A stretch of 64,000 nt of DNA from SSC4 sp964443225 (lineage in GTDB: Bacteria > Chloroflexota > Anaerolineae > SSC4 > Amarolineaceae): NCBI GenBank assembly GCA_964443225.1, contig CAYUCC010000014.1, positions 24,626-88,625 on the forward strand, read 5' to 3'. The notes under the pieces are model-generated. The model was not told where the DNA came from. It made no database searches and saw nothing but the letters and a program-made list of their open reading frames with translations. The position numbers and the translations under genes were made by a program. This document shows positions 14,636 through 22,690 of this stretch, piece after piece; the first letter of the stretch is position 1; each line of letters begins with the position of its first letter.

Positions 14636-15583
14636 TCACCACGTCTTCTCCCAGGCATATCCGCGATACGCCTCGGTGAAGCCCAGGCTGTCGTACAGCC
14701 GGTTGGCCGGTGTCATGTCACCCGTGTCGACGGTGACGTCGACCGCACCGCGCGCCCGCAGCCGCAGCAAGCCTTCCTGCATCAGAGCCTGCGCCAGCCC
14801 TTTGCGCTGGTGATTGGGATGCGTGCACACCGGCTCGAAGATGCCGCGCCGGTTGACGTCATCGTAAGGGACGGCCGCGTAGGCGGCAAACGTGCCGTCG
14901 GGTGCCACGGCGACCAGGTCCAGCTCCGGCGTGAAACAAGGTGCCAGCCGGCAGAAGTTCTGGTACTCCAGCGCATTGTGGAAGGTGCGGCGAAACGCAG
15001 CGTTGAGCAGGTCGGCGATGCACTGGCAGTCGGCAAGATCGTCTGGATTGGTGGTGCGCATCGTATAGCCGGCATACACCTGCGGTTGGGCCAGCGGCTG
15101 CTGGCCCAACCGCAGGTGGCGGACCATGCCCCAATTTTCGGTTTTGACGAAGCCCCGCGCGGCAAGCAGGCGCTGGCGCAGAGCATCGTACTCCATGGTG
15201 TAGATTTCCAGGTGCATGCCGCCACCGTCGGGCTGTGGGGTGCCCAGGTTGGCCACTGCCCAGTCGATCATCTCACCTTCGAGGTGGCGAAAATCGGGAT
15301 GCACCTGCAAGTGTGCATCCCCTGCACTTTCGGACAGCACGCAGCCGACGAGCTCGCCGCCGCGCGTCTCCCACAGCTGTACGGGCCGCACCTGCAGGCG
15401 GTTGGCCACCAGGTCGGCGTTATAGAAACGTTTGCCGTCCAGGCGACGCATGTCCCAGTTGAAGCCGACCGGCGTGATCGGTACGGTCTGGACGAGCAGG
15501 TTGCGCAGGCGCCAGTAGTCCTGGTCGTCGCGCAGCGGGCGCGTCACAGCCTGTGCACCTGGGGTGGTTGTTTGCTCAAACAT
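14636..15583 (-). CDS. GNAT-family N-acetyltransferase
   Basis: The product is 315 aa. A C-terminal GNAT fold (about 165-315) has the acetyl-CoA-binding motif A as THPNHQRKGLAQALMQEGLLRL and the final strand LYDSLGFTEAYRGYAW. The N-terminal half resembles a second, degenerate GNAT domain (AGDAHLQVHPDFRHLEGEMI), so this is probably a tandem-GNAT protein. The substrate is unknown. Start ATG 15583 is chosen over the ORF limit because GAGG lies 13 nt upstream and the promoter ends before it. Confidence 0.8.
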   Translation of the reverse strand: MFEQTTTPGAQAVTRPLRDDQDYWRLRNLLVQTVPITPVGFNWDMRRLDGKRFYNADLVANRLQVRPVQLWETRGGELVGCVLSESAGDAHLQVHPDFRHLEGEMIDWAVANLGTPQPDGGGMHLEIYTMEYDALRQRLLAARGFVKTENWGMVRHLRLGQQPLAQPQVYAGYTMRTTNPDDLADCQCIADLLNAAFRRTFHNALEYQNFCRLAPCFTPELDLVAVAPDGTFAAYAAVPYDDVNRRGIFEPVCTHPNHQRKGLAQALMQEGLLRLRARGAVDVTVDTGDMTPANRLYDSLGFTEAYRGYAWEKTW

Positions 15584-15645
15584 GGTGAAAGTAATCCTCG
15601 TTCGCGATTCAGAGAAACATGCAACCAGCATGTCGATTCAACCAG

Positions 15646-15673
15646 ATTATAGCCTGCACGTTGCCAACCGCAA
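15646..15673 (-). promoter_or_regulatory. Promoter of the GNAT-ZIP unit
   Basis: On the minus strand TTGCGG (15673-15668) and TATAAT (15651-15646) are separated by 16 bp, about 63 bp before the GNAT start. Confidence 0.55.
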
Positions 15674-15707
15674 ATGCGCACAGGTTGCGGCATTGTGGGG
15701 CATTTCC

Positions 15708-15740
15708 GGATATCTCGGATATCCCACATTCGGGTATAAT
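15708..15740 (+). promoter_or_regulatory. Promoter with palindromic -35 region, lipoprotein gene
   Basis: A perfect TATAAT lies at 15735-15740. The -35 position is not canonical and is occupied by the palindrome GGATATC-TCG-GATATCC (15708-15724), a candidate activator or repressor site. It is divergent from the GNAT promoter about 60 bp away. Confidence 0.5.
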
Positions 15741-15817
15741 GGATGGGTATCATGAGAAAGTCGTGCAGCCATCAGGTTGTGCGCATCATCCCTGGCCGAA
15801 AGGAAGGAACCACTGAA

Positions 15818-16507
15818 ATGATTCACCAGAAACGATCCGCACCGCTTACCCTCGTTGTCCTTGCGCTCGCATTGCTGCTCATGCTGTCGGGCTGCGGCTC
15901 ATCCGCGCCGGAACCGGTGGCCGAGCCGCCTACCGCTACCGCAGTTCCGACGCCGGACCTGCCCGCAGGTTGGGTCAGACACCAGGGCGGCGACTTCAGC
16001 GTCGCGCTGCCTGAGGATTGGCAGATCAAGGAGTTCAGCCAGGGTGACAGCGAAGCGCTGTTTGCCGAGCTGCAGAAGACCAACCCCCAGATGGCTGAGG
16101 TCATCGGCAGCGCCGAACAGCTGCAAGGTGTGGCGCTGTGGGCCTTTGCGCCGCTCGCAGAAAACACCGACTTTGTCGACAACCTGAACATCCGCCGCAC
16201 CCCGCTTGAAGGGCAGGAGGTGGGCGATCTGGAAGAGGTCACGGGCGTGCTGGTCGATCAATACCGTCAGTACAACTTCGAGGATGTCTCAGCTGAGGCC
16301 GGCCTCGAGATTGGCGGCCACCCGGCGGCCTACGCGACCTACCGCATGCCGCTGGCCACCGCTGATGGCGGCCAGGTCATGATCCAGGGACACCAGTACC
16401 TCGTGGTGACCGATTCCGATTTCTGGATCTTGAGCTATTCTTTTGGGCCGGACAGCACAGCGGCGGATGTCCACGAGGAAAGTGGAAACTCGTTCGAGAC
16501 CAACTGA
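15818..16507 (+). CDS. Exported lipoprotein, PsbP-like fold
   Basis: The product is 229 aa. The signal peptide ends in a lipobox LSGC with lipidated Cys26, followed by a Pro/Thr-rich linker (residues 30-48). The body begins GWVRHQGGDFSVALPEDWQI, a pattern of PsbP-like/DUF1795 stress-type lipoproteins, and ends with FWILSYSFGPDS, the typical last strand. Function is unknown. Start ATG 15818 has AAGGAAGGA 9 nt upstream. Transcription from the TATAAT at 15735 is likely. Confidence 0.75.
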   Translation: MIHQKRSAPLTLVVLALALLLMLSGCGSSAPEPVAEPPTATAVPTPDLPAGWVRHQGGDFSVALPEDWQIKEFSQGDSEALFAELQKTNPQMAEVIGSAEQLQGVALWAFAPLAENTDFVDNLNIRRTPLEGQEVGDLEEVTGVLVDQYRQYNFEDVSAEAGLEIGGHPAAYATYRMPLATADGGQVMIQGHQYLVVTDSDFWILSYSFGPDSTAADVHEESGNSFETN

Positions 16508-16616
16508 GGTCTGGTCTTTCGTCATTCAGCGAAGGGCTTATAAAGGAATTGCTTCCACAAAGCTGCCCGTAAGGCCAGTGGCCCCATGTTTTCTACAGAA
16601 AACTTGGCAACGAGGA

Positions 16617-16681
16617 GTGCCGCACGCCCACGTGCGGCACGGCCTCTCCACGAAGGCGGGTCCGCACCTGGGGGTGCGGAC
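16617..16681. repeat. Pair of GTGCCGCAC/GTCCGCACC hairpins
   Basis: Hairpin 16617-16640 has 9-bp arms GTGCCGCAC and GTGCGGCAC. Hairpin 16660-16681 has arms GTCCGCACC and GGTGCGGAC around CTGGGG-type loops. The string GCACCTGGGGGTGCGG recurs exactly at 31000, before the large surface protein. Confidence 0.7.
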
Positions 16682-16702
16682 TCCTCAATACCGGGGAGTT
16701 AC

Positions 16703-16775
16703 TTAAAGCCTATCCGAATAACTGCCTCCAGGCGCCTTATTGAGGCAAATATCCGGTTATTCGGATAGGCTCTAA
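16703..16775. repeat. REPIN-like 73-bp hairpin
   Basis: GCCTATCCGAATAAC (16708-16722) and its complement (16756-16770) form the outer arms. TGCCTC and GAGGCA extend the pairing inward. The right arm alone recurs at 626-640. Confidence 0.75.
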
Positions 16776-16852
16776 GTAGATGGCCGGAATTCGCCGCAAA
16801 TTACGATAAGCTATTCTGTTACAAGCCCTAACAATCCGTTCGAGGAGTCACG

Positions 16853-18019
16853 ATGGCAAGTACAGTTTTTTATGGTTCACCCCGGCAGTCCCGGTTGGAT
16901 GCCAAAGAATCGCTGCCGGCCAAGCTCGACCTGATCCTGGAGCAGCTGAACGTGCGCGAGCGCGTCAAGGATGAAACGGTCGCGATCAAAATCCATTCCG
17001 GCAACAACCTGGGCTATTCGACAGTCCATCCGCTGTTTGTACGCCGGCTGGTGAAGGCGGTCGTGGATGGCGGTGGGCGTCCTTTCATCACCGATGTCGA
17101 TTGGGACGTGCGCGGCGCCGAATCACGCGGGTACACCGCCGAGGTGATTGGCTGCCCCATCTACCCTTCCGCCGGGTTGGGTGAGCGCTACCGGTACACC
17201 CACACCGAGCATCCCTACAAGTCGATCAAGGAATGGCACGTGGCGGGCATGATCGAGGATGCCAGCTTCCTGATCAACTTCGCCCACGCCAAGGGCCACC
17301 CCAGCTGTGGCTACGGCGGCGCGATCAAAAATCTGGCGCTGGGCTGCATGACCGGCCCCACGCGCGGTGCGATGCACGACGTCATGCATCACGATCCCTA
17401 CTGGTTCCCGGCGTTCTGCCCCGATCCGGCGACAGTCCAGGCTATCGTGGCGGCGTGCCCGCACAACGGCATGGTGGAGGACCGCCATCACCCGGGCAAC
17501 ATCCATATGCATTTCGAGGAGTGCAACCAATGCGGCCGCTGCCTCCAGGTGGCGCCCGCCGGCAGCCTGAAGATCGACGCCGTAAACTTCCATGCCTTTC
17601 AGGAGGCCTGCGCGATCAGCACCCAGGTCACCCTTTCCACCTTTGCCCCAGGGAAATACACGCACCTGGTGCTGGCCACGCACATGACCCCGGTCTGTGA
17701 CTGTTTTGGCTTCACCAGCATGCCGATCTTGCCCGATGCGGGCATCTTCGGCTCCGACGACATCATCGCCCTGGACACGGCGGTGCTGGATATGATCGCC
17801 ACGACCCAGCTGATCGAGGAGAACCTGCCCGCCAGCTTCGAGGTTCACACGCGCGAAGGACATCCCCTGCGCTGGCTCCATGGGCCGTTGAAGGATCCCT
17901 ACGTGGCCCCCACGTATGGAGAGCAGTTGGGTCTTGGCTCGCGTACGTACGAGCTGGTGGATGTCCTGCCGGTCGAGAAGCCGCTCTATTCCGAGGCGGT
18001 CTACATCCCGGCCAGGTAA
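16853..18019 (+). CDS. DUF362 protein with incomplete ferredoxin motif
   Basis: The product is 388 aa. The DUF362 core is visible (VAIKIHSGNNLGYSTVHP, VVDGGGRPFITD, then INFAHAKGHPSCGYGGAIKNLALGC). Family members often carry a [4Fe-4S] ferredoxin module. Here only CNQCGRC (Cys224, Cys227, Cys230) is kept and the fourth Cys-Pro is replaced by VAPAG, so cluster binding is doubtful unless another Cys such as Cys202 substitutes. The function of the family is unknown; it may be a metal- or cluster-handling protein. Start ATG 16853 follows GAGGAG. No promoter is evident, and the repeat block at 16533-16829 lies directly upstream. Confidence 0.8.
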   Translation: MASTVFYGSPRQSRLDAKESLPAKLDLILEQLNVRERVKDETVAIKIHSGNNLGYSTVHPLFVRRLVKAVVDGGGRPFITDVDWDVRGAESRGYTAEVIGCPIYPSAGLGERYRYTHTEHPYKSIKEWHVAGMIEDASFLINFAHAKGHPSCGYGGAIKNLALGCMTGPTRGAMHDVMHHDPYWFPAFCPDPATVQAIVAACPHNGMVEDRHHPGNIHMHFEECNQCGRCLQVAPAGSLKIDAVNFHAFQEACAISTQVTLSTFAPGKYTHLVLATHMTPVCDCFGFTSMPILPDAGIFGSDDIIALDTAVLDMIATTQLIEENLPASFEVHTREGHPLRWLHGPLKDPYVAPTYGEQLGLGSRTYELVDVLPVEKPLYSEAVYIPAR

Positions 18020-18042
18020 AAAGCCGCTTTGGTGCTGCCTCA

Positions 18043-18112
18043 CGCGAAGCCGCGCACACGCGAAAGGGATGGTTTCTGGCCATCGTCGTTTCGTCTCTGC
18101 GCGGCTTTGCGT
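18043..18112. terminator. Imperfect hairpin between convergent genes
   Basis: CGCGAAGCCGCGCACACGCG and GCGCGGCTTTGCG form a long imperfect stem. The site lies between the DUF362 gene (plus) and the hydroxylase operon (minus) and could terminate both. Its composition resembles the CGCAAAG-type palindromic repeats found in many environmental genomes. Confidence 0.5.
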
Positions 18113-18138
18113 ATACGCTGCGAGCAGTCTTCGAGCGG

Positions 18139-20325
18139 TCAGGCCAGCACCAGCGGCAGCCGGCGCAGCCGTTGACCCGTGACAGCAAACACGGCGTTTG
18201 CCACGGCTGGCGCGACCGGTCCCAGAGGCGGTTCGCCAATGCCGCTGGGAGTGCTTGCACCTTGCAGCAGCACTACCTCGATTTCAGGCGCAGCCGAGAG
18301 CGGCAGGATACGGTAGGCGCCGAAGTTGGCCGGATTGAGCACACCGTCCGCGACGGTCGTCTCCTCCAGCAGGGCCGAGCTGATCCCCATGATCACGTTG
18401 CCCTCCACCTGCGCCGTCACCCCGTCGGGATTGATGATCAGGCCCGGATCGACAACTGCGGTGACCTTGTGCACACGAATCTGGCCGCCCTCGATCGAGA
18501 CCTCGGCAATGTTGGCCACCACCGTGCCGTAGTCGATGCAGCAGGCGACACCGCGACCCCGGCCGGCGGGCACCGGCGTGTTCCAGCCCGCCCGGTCGGC
18601 CGCGGTCAGCAGCGCGGTCTGCAAACGCAGGCCGACGTTACCTTCTGGCAGGTGGCGCAGGCGCAGCTCGATAGGGTCGACCCCGGCCGCCACGGCGACC
18701 TCATCCATGAAGCATTCGATGGCGAAGGTGTTGGGCAGCAGACCCAGGCCGCGCCACCACCCGGTTAGGAAAGGCAGCTGGGCCACCCAGGTGATCGTCT
18801 CACGGTTGGTGACGCCGTACATGATGCGCCCACCGCGCCAGGCGCCGAAATCGTGCCCAAGGATGGTGCCGGCGATGGCCGGCAGGAAGGGCAGCGCAAC
18901 CTTGCCGCTGGCCTGTTCGTGGACGAGCGCGTCGATGCGCCCATCCACAGCCAGGCTGGCGCGCAGGACATGGTGCGTCGGCGGGCGTACGAAGCTGTTG
19001 CGGAAATCCTCCGGCCGGCTCCAGACCAGGTGCACCGGCCGGCCCACGGCCCGCGAGAGACGGGCGGCTTCGACCGCGGCCCGCGTCTCGACCTTGTGCC
19101 CCAGGCCGGCACCGACGTAAGCCTGGTGAACCACCACCGCCTTCTCATCCAGGCCCACCGCCTGGGCGACGTCGCCGCGCACCATCACCGCCGCCTGGGT
19201 AGAGGTGTAGATCTCGGCGGCGTCCGCCTTGACGTCGGCCACCGCTGTCATCGGCTCAAAATGGGCGTGGTAGACCATGGGCACGCGGTACTCGGCCTCG
19301 ACCGATGCGGTGCCGCGCAGATGGTTGCGCACGCGGCCCTCTTTTTGGATGGTGACACCGCCCGTGCCGCCGGCGGTGACCGCTGCTTCGACCTCGGCCT
19401 GCGTCCAAAGATGGCCAGGGTCCCACTCCAGGTCCAGTGCTTCCAGGGCGGCATAGGCCTGTGCGCGGCTCTCGGCCACCACGCCGGCGAAATCGTGCTG
19501 GGTATCGATCACGACCGATACCACCCCTGGCAGCGAACCGGCCTGGCCTGGGGCGGCGCGCGTGAGTTTGCCCTCCACGGTCGGCGAGTGTGCCACCGCC
19601 CCATACAGCATGCCGGGCAGGCGCACGTCGATGCCGTAGACGGCCTGGCCGAGCACCTTGGCCCGCAGGTCGACGCGCGGCATGGGCTGGCCGATGTAGC
19701 GCAGCTCGGCTGCGGCCTTGAGCGGTGCAGGCTGTTCGGGCACGGTCAGCGTCCCGGCCGCAGCAACGATCTCGCCGTAGGCAAGGCGCACGGTTGGCTC
19801 GGCCTTGACGAAGACGTAACCCTGCTCGGCCGCCGTATCGGCCACGGACCGGCCCAGCTGACGCGCCCCTTCCTGGTGCAGGATCTGGCGCACCGTGGCC
19901 CCGGCCTGGCGCAGCGTCAGGTAGAGCGAAGAGACCGAGTTGCTGGCGCTGGTGCCAATGGGGTCATCCAGGCCCTGCCCGGTGGGTGCGTGCACCACCT
20001 CCAGCTGCGCCCAGGCGGCCTCCAGCTCATCGGCGGCGGCCTGGGCCAGGGCGGTGTGCACCCCCTGCCCCATCTCGACCTTGGGCAGAAAGAGGCGGAC
20101 GCGGTTGTCGGGCAGGATCTCGAACCAGGCGGTGGGAATGGCGTCGATGCCCATCGGTGGACCGCCCCCTGAATCCAGGAATTCGGCAACCTGCAGGCGG
20201 GCAAAGGGCACGCCAACGATCCCCAGCCCGACGCAGGCGGCTGCGCCCCCGACGCCGGCAAATACCAGGAACTGGCGGCGGCTGATGGCGCGCGGCTTCT
20301 TTTCGGTATCGATTGGCTCGCTCAT
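18139..20325 (-). CDS. Molybdopterin-binding large subunit, xanthine dehydrogenase family (IorB type)
   Basis: The product is 728 aa. A twin-arginine signal lies at 15-40 (SRRQFLVFAGVGG), so the enzyme is exported folded and acts outside the cytoplasm. The aldehyde oxidase/xanthine dehydrogenase a/b hammerhead and molybdopterin-binding domains follow. The conserved C-terminal GIGEPPLGPVAPAV contains the glutamate that acts as base in hydroxylation. Length and Tat signal match isoquinoline 1-oxidoreductase beta subunits rather than cytoplasmic XDH. The substrate (aldehyde or N-heterocycle) is unknown. Start ATG 20325 overlaps the stop of the 2Fe-2S gene (ATGA) and has GGAGGGTGGG upstream. Confidence 0.9.
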   Translation of the reverse strand: MSEPIDTEKKPRAISRRQFLVFAGVGGAAACVGLGIVGVPFARLQVAEFLDSGGGPPMGIDAIPTAWFEILPDNRVRLFLPKVEMGQGVHTALAQAAADELEAAWAQLEVVHAPTGQGLDDPIGTSASNSVSSLYLTLRQAGATVRQILHQEGARQLGRSVADTAAEQGYVFVKAEPTVRLAYGEIVAAAGTLTVPEQPAPLKAAAELRYIGQPMPRVDLRAKVLGQAVYGIDVRLPGMLYGAVAHSPTVEGKLTRAAPGQAGSLPGVVSVVIDTQHDFAGVVAESRAQAYAALEALDLEWDPGHLWTQAEVEAAVTAGGTGGVTIQKEGRVRNHLRGTASVEAEYRVPMVYHAHFEPMTAVADVKADAAEIYTSTQAAVMVRGDVAQAVGLDEKAVVVHQAYVGAGLGHKVETRAAVEAARLSRAVGRPVHLVWSRPEDFRNSFVRPPTHHVLRASLAVDGRIDALVHEQASGKVALPFLPAIAGTILGHDFGAWRGGRIMYGVTNRETITWVAQLPFLTGWWRGLGLLPNTFAIECFMDEVAVAAGVDPIELRLRHLPEGNVGLRLQTALLTAADRAGWNTPVPAGRGRGVACCIDYGTVVANIAEVSIEGGQIRVHKVTAVVDPGLIINPDGVTAQVEGNVIMGISSALLEETTVADGVLNPANFGAYRILPLSAAPEIEVVLLQGASTPSGIGEPPLGPVAPAVANAVFAVTGQRLRRLPLVLA

Positions 20326-20816
20326 AGCCCACCCTCCTGTGCTGCGATCGCAGCCGCGCGCGCCACGGCCCGCTTGATGCGCACGTGGGCGCCGCAGCGG
20401 CACAGCACGCGGTCCATGCCGGCAATGATCTCAGCCTCGCTGGGCCGGGGATTGCTGCGCAGCAGTGCCACGGCCGTCAGCATCTGGCCGGTCATGCAGT
20501 AACCGCACTGGTGGACCTGCTCCTCCTCGAACGCCTGCTGCACCGGGTGCAGGACTGGTGCGCCATCGGGGCCGGTGCGGGCCAGCCCTTCCAGGGTCAG
20601 AATCGGTTTGTTTCCCACGGCTGAGAGCGGGGTGATGCAGGTGCGGGTGGGCTGGCCGGCCAGCAGGACCGTGCACGAGCCACACATCCCGACCCCGCAG
20701 CCGAACTTGGTGCCGGTCAGGCCCAGCTCGTCGCGCAGCACCCAGAGCAGGGTGCGGCTGTTGGGTGCGTCGGCCACGGTGTAGACCTGGCCGTTGATCG
20801 ATAGATTCATAGTCAT
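20322..20816 (-). CDS. 2Fe-2S small subunit of the molybdenum hydroxylase (IorA/CoxS type)
   Basis: The product is 164 aa. The plant-type ferredoxin cluster ligands are GCGVGMCGSC and a later Cys (TRTC). The C-terminal [2Fe-2S] helical domain has HQCGYCMTGQM and CRCGAHVRI. The subunit carries electrons from the molybdopterin centre. It has no signal of its own and would be exported with the Tat-bearing large subunit. ATG 20816 overlaps the stop of the membrane gene by one base (TGATG) and its own stop overlaps the next start, so the three genes are tightly coupled. No FAD subunit gene is present. Confidence 0.92.
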   Translation of the reverse strand: MTMNLSINGQVYTVADAPNSRTLLWVLRDELGLTGTKFGCGVGMCGSCTVLLAGQPTRTCITPLSAVGNKPILTLEGLARTGPDGAPVLHPVQQAFEEEQVHQCGYCMTGQMLTAVALLRSNPRPSEAEIIAGMDRVLCRCGAHVRIKRAVARAAAIAAQEGGL

Positions 20817-21871
20817 CACCCTGCCGCGCCGCCGGCCGTGGAGGGTTCGCCCTTGGGGCCGCGCAGTTTGCCGTACACCCACAGGCCACCGCCGAAGATC
20901 AGCGCCAGCACGACGACGCCCAGGTAGAGGATGGCCGGCACGCGCACGATCTCGTTGAGCCGGTCCCAGCCGACCTGGCTGTAGACCAGCGTCACGCCGC
21001 CGATGTAGAGACCCAGGATCACCCATTTGTGCCACAGCTTCAGCCCCAGCCCGTACATCTGGGTAATGACGAACATGCCGGCGAAGCCGAAGAGGAACAT
21101 GGGCCACAGGCCATTGCCCTGCATCACTGCGACCAGCGTGCCGTGGATCAGCACGGTGAACTCCATGAACAGCGTCCACCAGCGGTTGATGTGGACGCGG
21201 GTGAAGAACAGGCTGCCCTGCAACAGCAGCAGGAACATGTAGAGGAAGCCGATCAGGTGGGCGCTGGGGTTGACCATCGGGTGATACCAGAAGGTGTAGA
21301 TGGTCGCCCAGGCGAAGAAATAGCCGTGGTACTTGCGGGCGAAGCGGATGATCTCCTGCTTGATGGGCAGCTTCTTGCCGAAGAACATGCCGCGCCGGTT
21401 GTTCTCCATCAACAGCACCCAGACCAGCAGCACGATCACCGATCCCTGCGAGCTAAAGATGCTCACATCCTGGGCCAGGCCATCGTAGAAGAGGTGGGTC
21501 TGGACGAAATGCAGGAAGATGAATAGAGCAGAGGCGGCCAGGGCCCAGACGTTGACTTTGTGCAGGCCGGTTGTGTAGCGCAGTTGTTTCTTCTGCGCGT
21601 ACCAGATCAGCCCCCACATCGTGAACTGGTGTGCCAGATAGAGGATCCACACCGAGGCGCGCGTGATCCAGGTCGGCTCGGGCAGTTTCCAGTAATACCA
21701 GGTGTAGCCCGTATCGGGCAGTAGGGGGACGCTGTTCAGCCGCTCGCCGGCCAGCCAGATGATGGCAGTGAAGATGAAGCTGAAGGCAATGCCGGCCCAC
21801 AAGGCAATCAGGTCTTTGCGGCGGGGTTTCGGCGGCTGGGAGGAGGTCATGGATGGGGATGCAGTGGCCAT
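20816..21871 (-). CDS. Polytopic membrane protein with histidine pairs, likely hydroxylase electron acceptor
   Basis: The product is 351 aa with about ten hydrophobic segments. Histidines sit in or next to membrane helices: LAHQFTMW, FLHFVQTHLFY, KYHGYFFAW, FWYHPMVNPSAHLIGF and VLIHGTL. I do not recognise a named family. The spacing resembles b-type cytochromes. It is the first gene of the hydroxylase operon, where a FAD subunit would normally be; a role as membrane anchor or haem-bearing electron acceptor is inference. ATG 21871 has GGAG 11 nt upstream. The longer frame to 21973 would cover the -10 site. Confidence 0.65.
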   Translation of the reverse strand: MATASPSMTSSQPPKPRRKDLIALWAGIAFSFIFTAIIWLAGERLNSVPLLPDTGYTWYYWKLPEPTWITRASVWILYLAHQFTMWGLIWYAQKKQLRYTTGLHKVNVWALAASALFIFLHFVQTHLFYDGLAQDVSIFSSQGSVIVLLVWVLLMENNRRGMFFGKKLPIKQEIIRFARKYHGYFFAWATIYTFWYHPMVNPSAHLIGFLYMFLLLLQGSLFFTRVHINRWWTLFMEFTVLIHGTLVAVMQGNGLWPMFLFGFAGMFVITQMYGLGLKLWHKWVILGLYIGGVTLVYSQVGWDRLNEIVRVPAILYLGVVVLALIFGGGLWVYGKLRGPKGEPSTAGGAAG

Positions 21872-21923
21872 AGGTGCATTTCTCCAACATAGGGCTGCGA
21901 ACTGGGGGGGACGATATGGAGAC

Positions 21924-21929
21924 ATTATA
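21924..21929 (-). promoter_or_regulatory. Extended -10 promoter of the hydroxylase operon
   Basis: On the minus strand ATGGTATAAT gives a perfect TATAAT with the TG extension. The -35 is not conserved. It lies about 53 bp before the start codon. Confidence 0.5.
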
Positions 21930-21965
21930 CCATAGGGCCGGCAATTCAGCGGCATCGGTACCAGG

Positions 21966-22101
21966 AATTCCAAATGTAGCCAACCATCTTAACCGCAAAG
22001 AGCACACAGGACGCAAAGAATCGCTTGTTTGATTGCTTGCGTGCCGCAGCTTTGTGTCCTATGCGCTCCATGTGGTTAACCCTGGGCTACATTTGGAATT
22101 G
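21966..22101. mobile_element. 136-bp MITE-like inverted-repeat element
   Basis: AATTCCAAATGTAGCC (21966-21981) is exactly complementary to 22086-22101. Pairing continues inward over a further 30 bp with mismatches (AACCGCAAAGAGCACACAGG against the complement ending GTGGTT). No ORF is inside. The coding sequence to its right is a truncated nuclease gene, so insertion or recombination here may have broken it. Confidence 0.7.
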
Positions 22102-22478
22102 CAGCGTCGGGCGGCCGGATGAGCACATCAATGGGGTATCCGGAATTGTTGCTGGCCCAGGCACGCCAGTTGGCTGACGGAGGATGGGAGGTGCGGGCCG
22201 GTATGCCACGCGTGGCAGGCCGGGGTGAAATGACCCACCCCGGCCTGTACAACGTCAACCTGGAACTGGCGGAAGGTCAGCGCTCGACCTTCCGCACTGG
22301 CAGCCAGCAGCTGGACTACCTGTTCGTTTCCCAGGCTCTGCGCGGCCACCTGACCGCCGTGCACATCGAGCGGCGCGGCATTTACACCAAAACCAAGTGG
22401 CCGCACTATCCCGAAGTTACCAGCACGCGCACCCAGGCGTCGGACCATGGGGCTGTGGTGGCAGATTTTAGTTTGTGA
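22102..22478 (+). pseudogene. EEP-family nuclease, C-terminal fragment
   Basis: About 120 residues are readable. The motifs SQQLDYLFVS and QASDHGAVVADF are the last active-site blocks of endonuclease/exonuclease/phosphatase proteins (catalytic Asp and the terminal Ser-Asp-His). The N-terminal two thirds with the Asn/Glu metal ligands are missing, and the frame begins at the end of the MITE-like element. ATG at 22119 would allow a short product, but it cannot be active. Confidence 0.6.
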
Positions 22479-22484
22479 TTGTAG

Positions 22485-22658
22485 TGCGATCCTTTTTTGC
22501 CACACCAGGAGTCCGTCCGGCTGCGCCGTTTGCTGCGTGATTTTCGCATACCGATCGATGTGGTGGTGGTGGGTGAAGGATTTGCCAACCGTTATTGGGA
22601 TATTCCTGGCAGCGTGTTGTATCCCGCGTTTAGGGAAGGTAAGGTTCTCTATGGCTGA
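22485..22658 (+). pseudogene. MNT-type nucleotidyltransferase, 3' fragment
   Basis: The frame ending TGA 22656-22658 reads RLRRLLRDFRIPIDVVVV, then FANRYWDIPGSVLYPAF and REGKVLYG. These are the last strand and tail of small nucleotidyltransferases that pair with HEPN proteins. The GSxxxG...DxD catalytic part is absent. A HEPN gene follows directly, so the original MNT-HEPN pair has lost its first gene. Confidence 0.6.
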
Positions 22659-22690
22659 CGATCAGGAAGCTCGTCCAGGATCTGGCTCGT

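Larger units (their letters stand above)
16533..16829. repeat. Interrupted copy of the 80-bp palindromic element
   Basis: The left end AGGGCTTATAAAGGAATTGC and right end (GCTATTCTGTTACAAGCCCT) are diverged copies of the terminal repeats of the elements at 27614, 28229 and 47927. The inner core GGCCGGAATTCGCCGCAAA at about 16783 matches as well. About 215 bp of other palindromic DNA separates the two halves, so a second repeat seems to have inserted into the first. Confidence 0.7.

Noticed and set aside
18853..20172. 439-aa plus-strand ORF across the hydroxylase large subunit
   Set aside because: Shadow of a recognisable minus-strand enzyme; no ribosome site and no motifs.
22119..22478. Intact small EEP nuclease
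   Set aside because: Only the last active-site blocks are present; metal-binding N-terminal motifs are absent.
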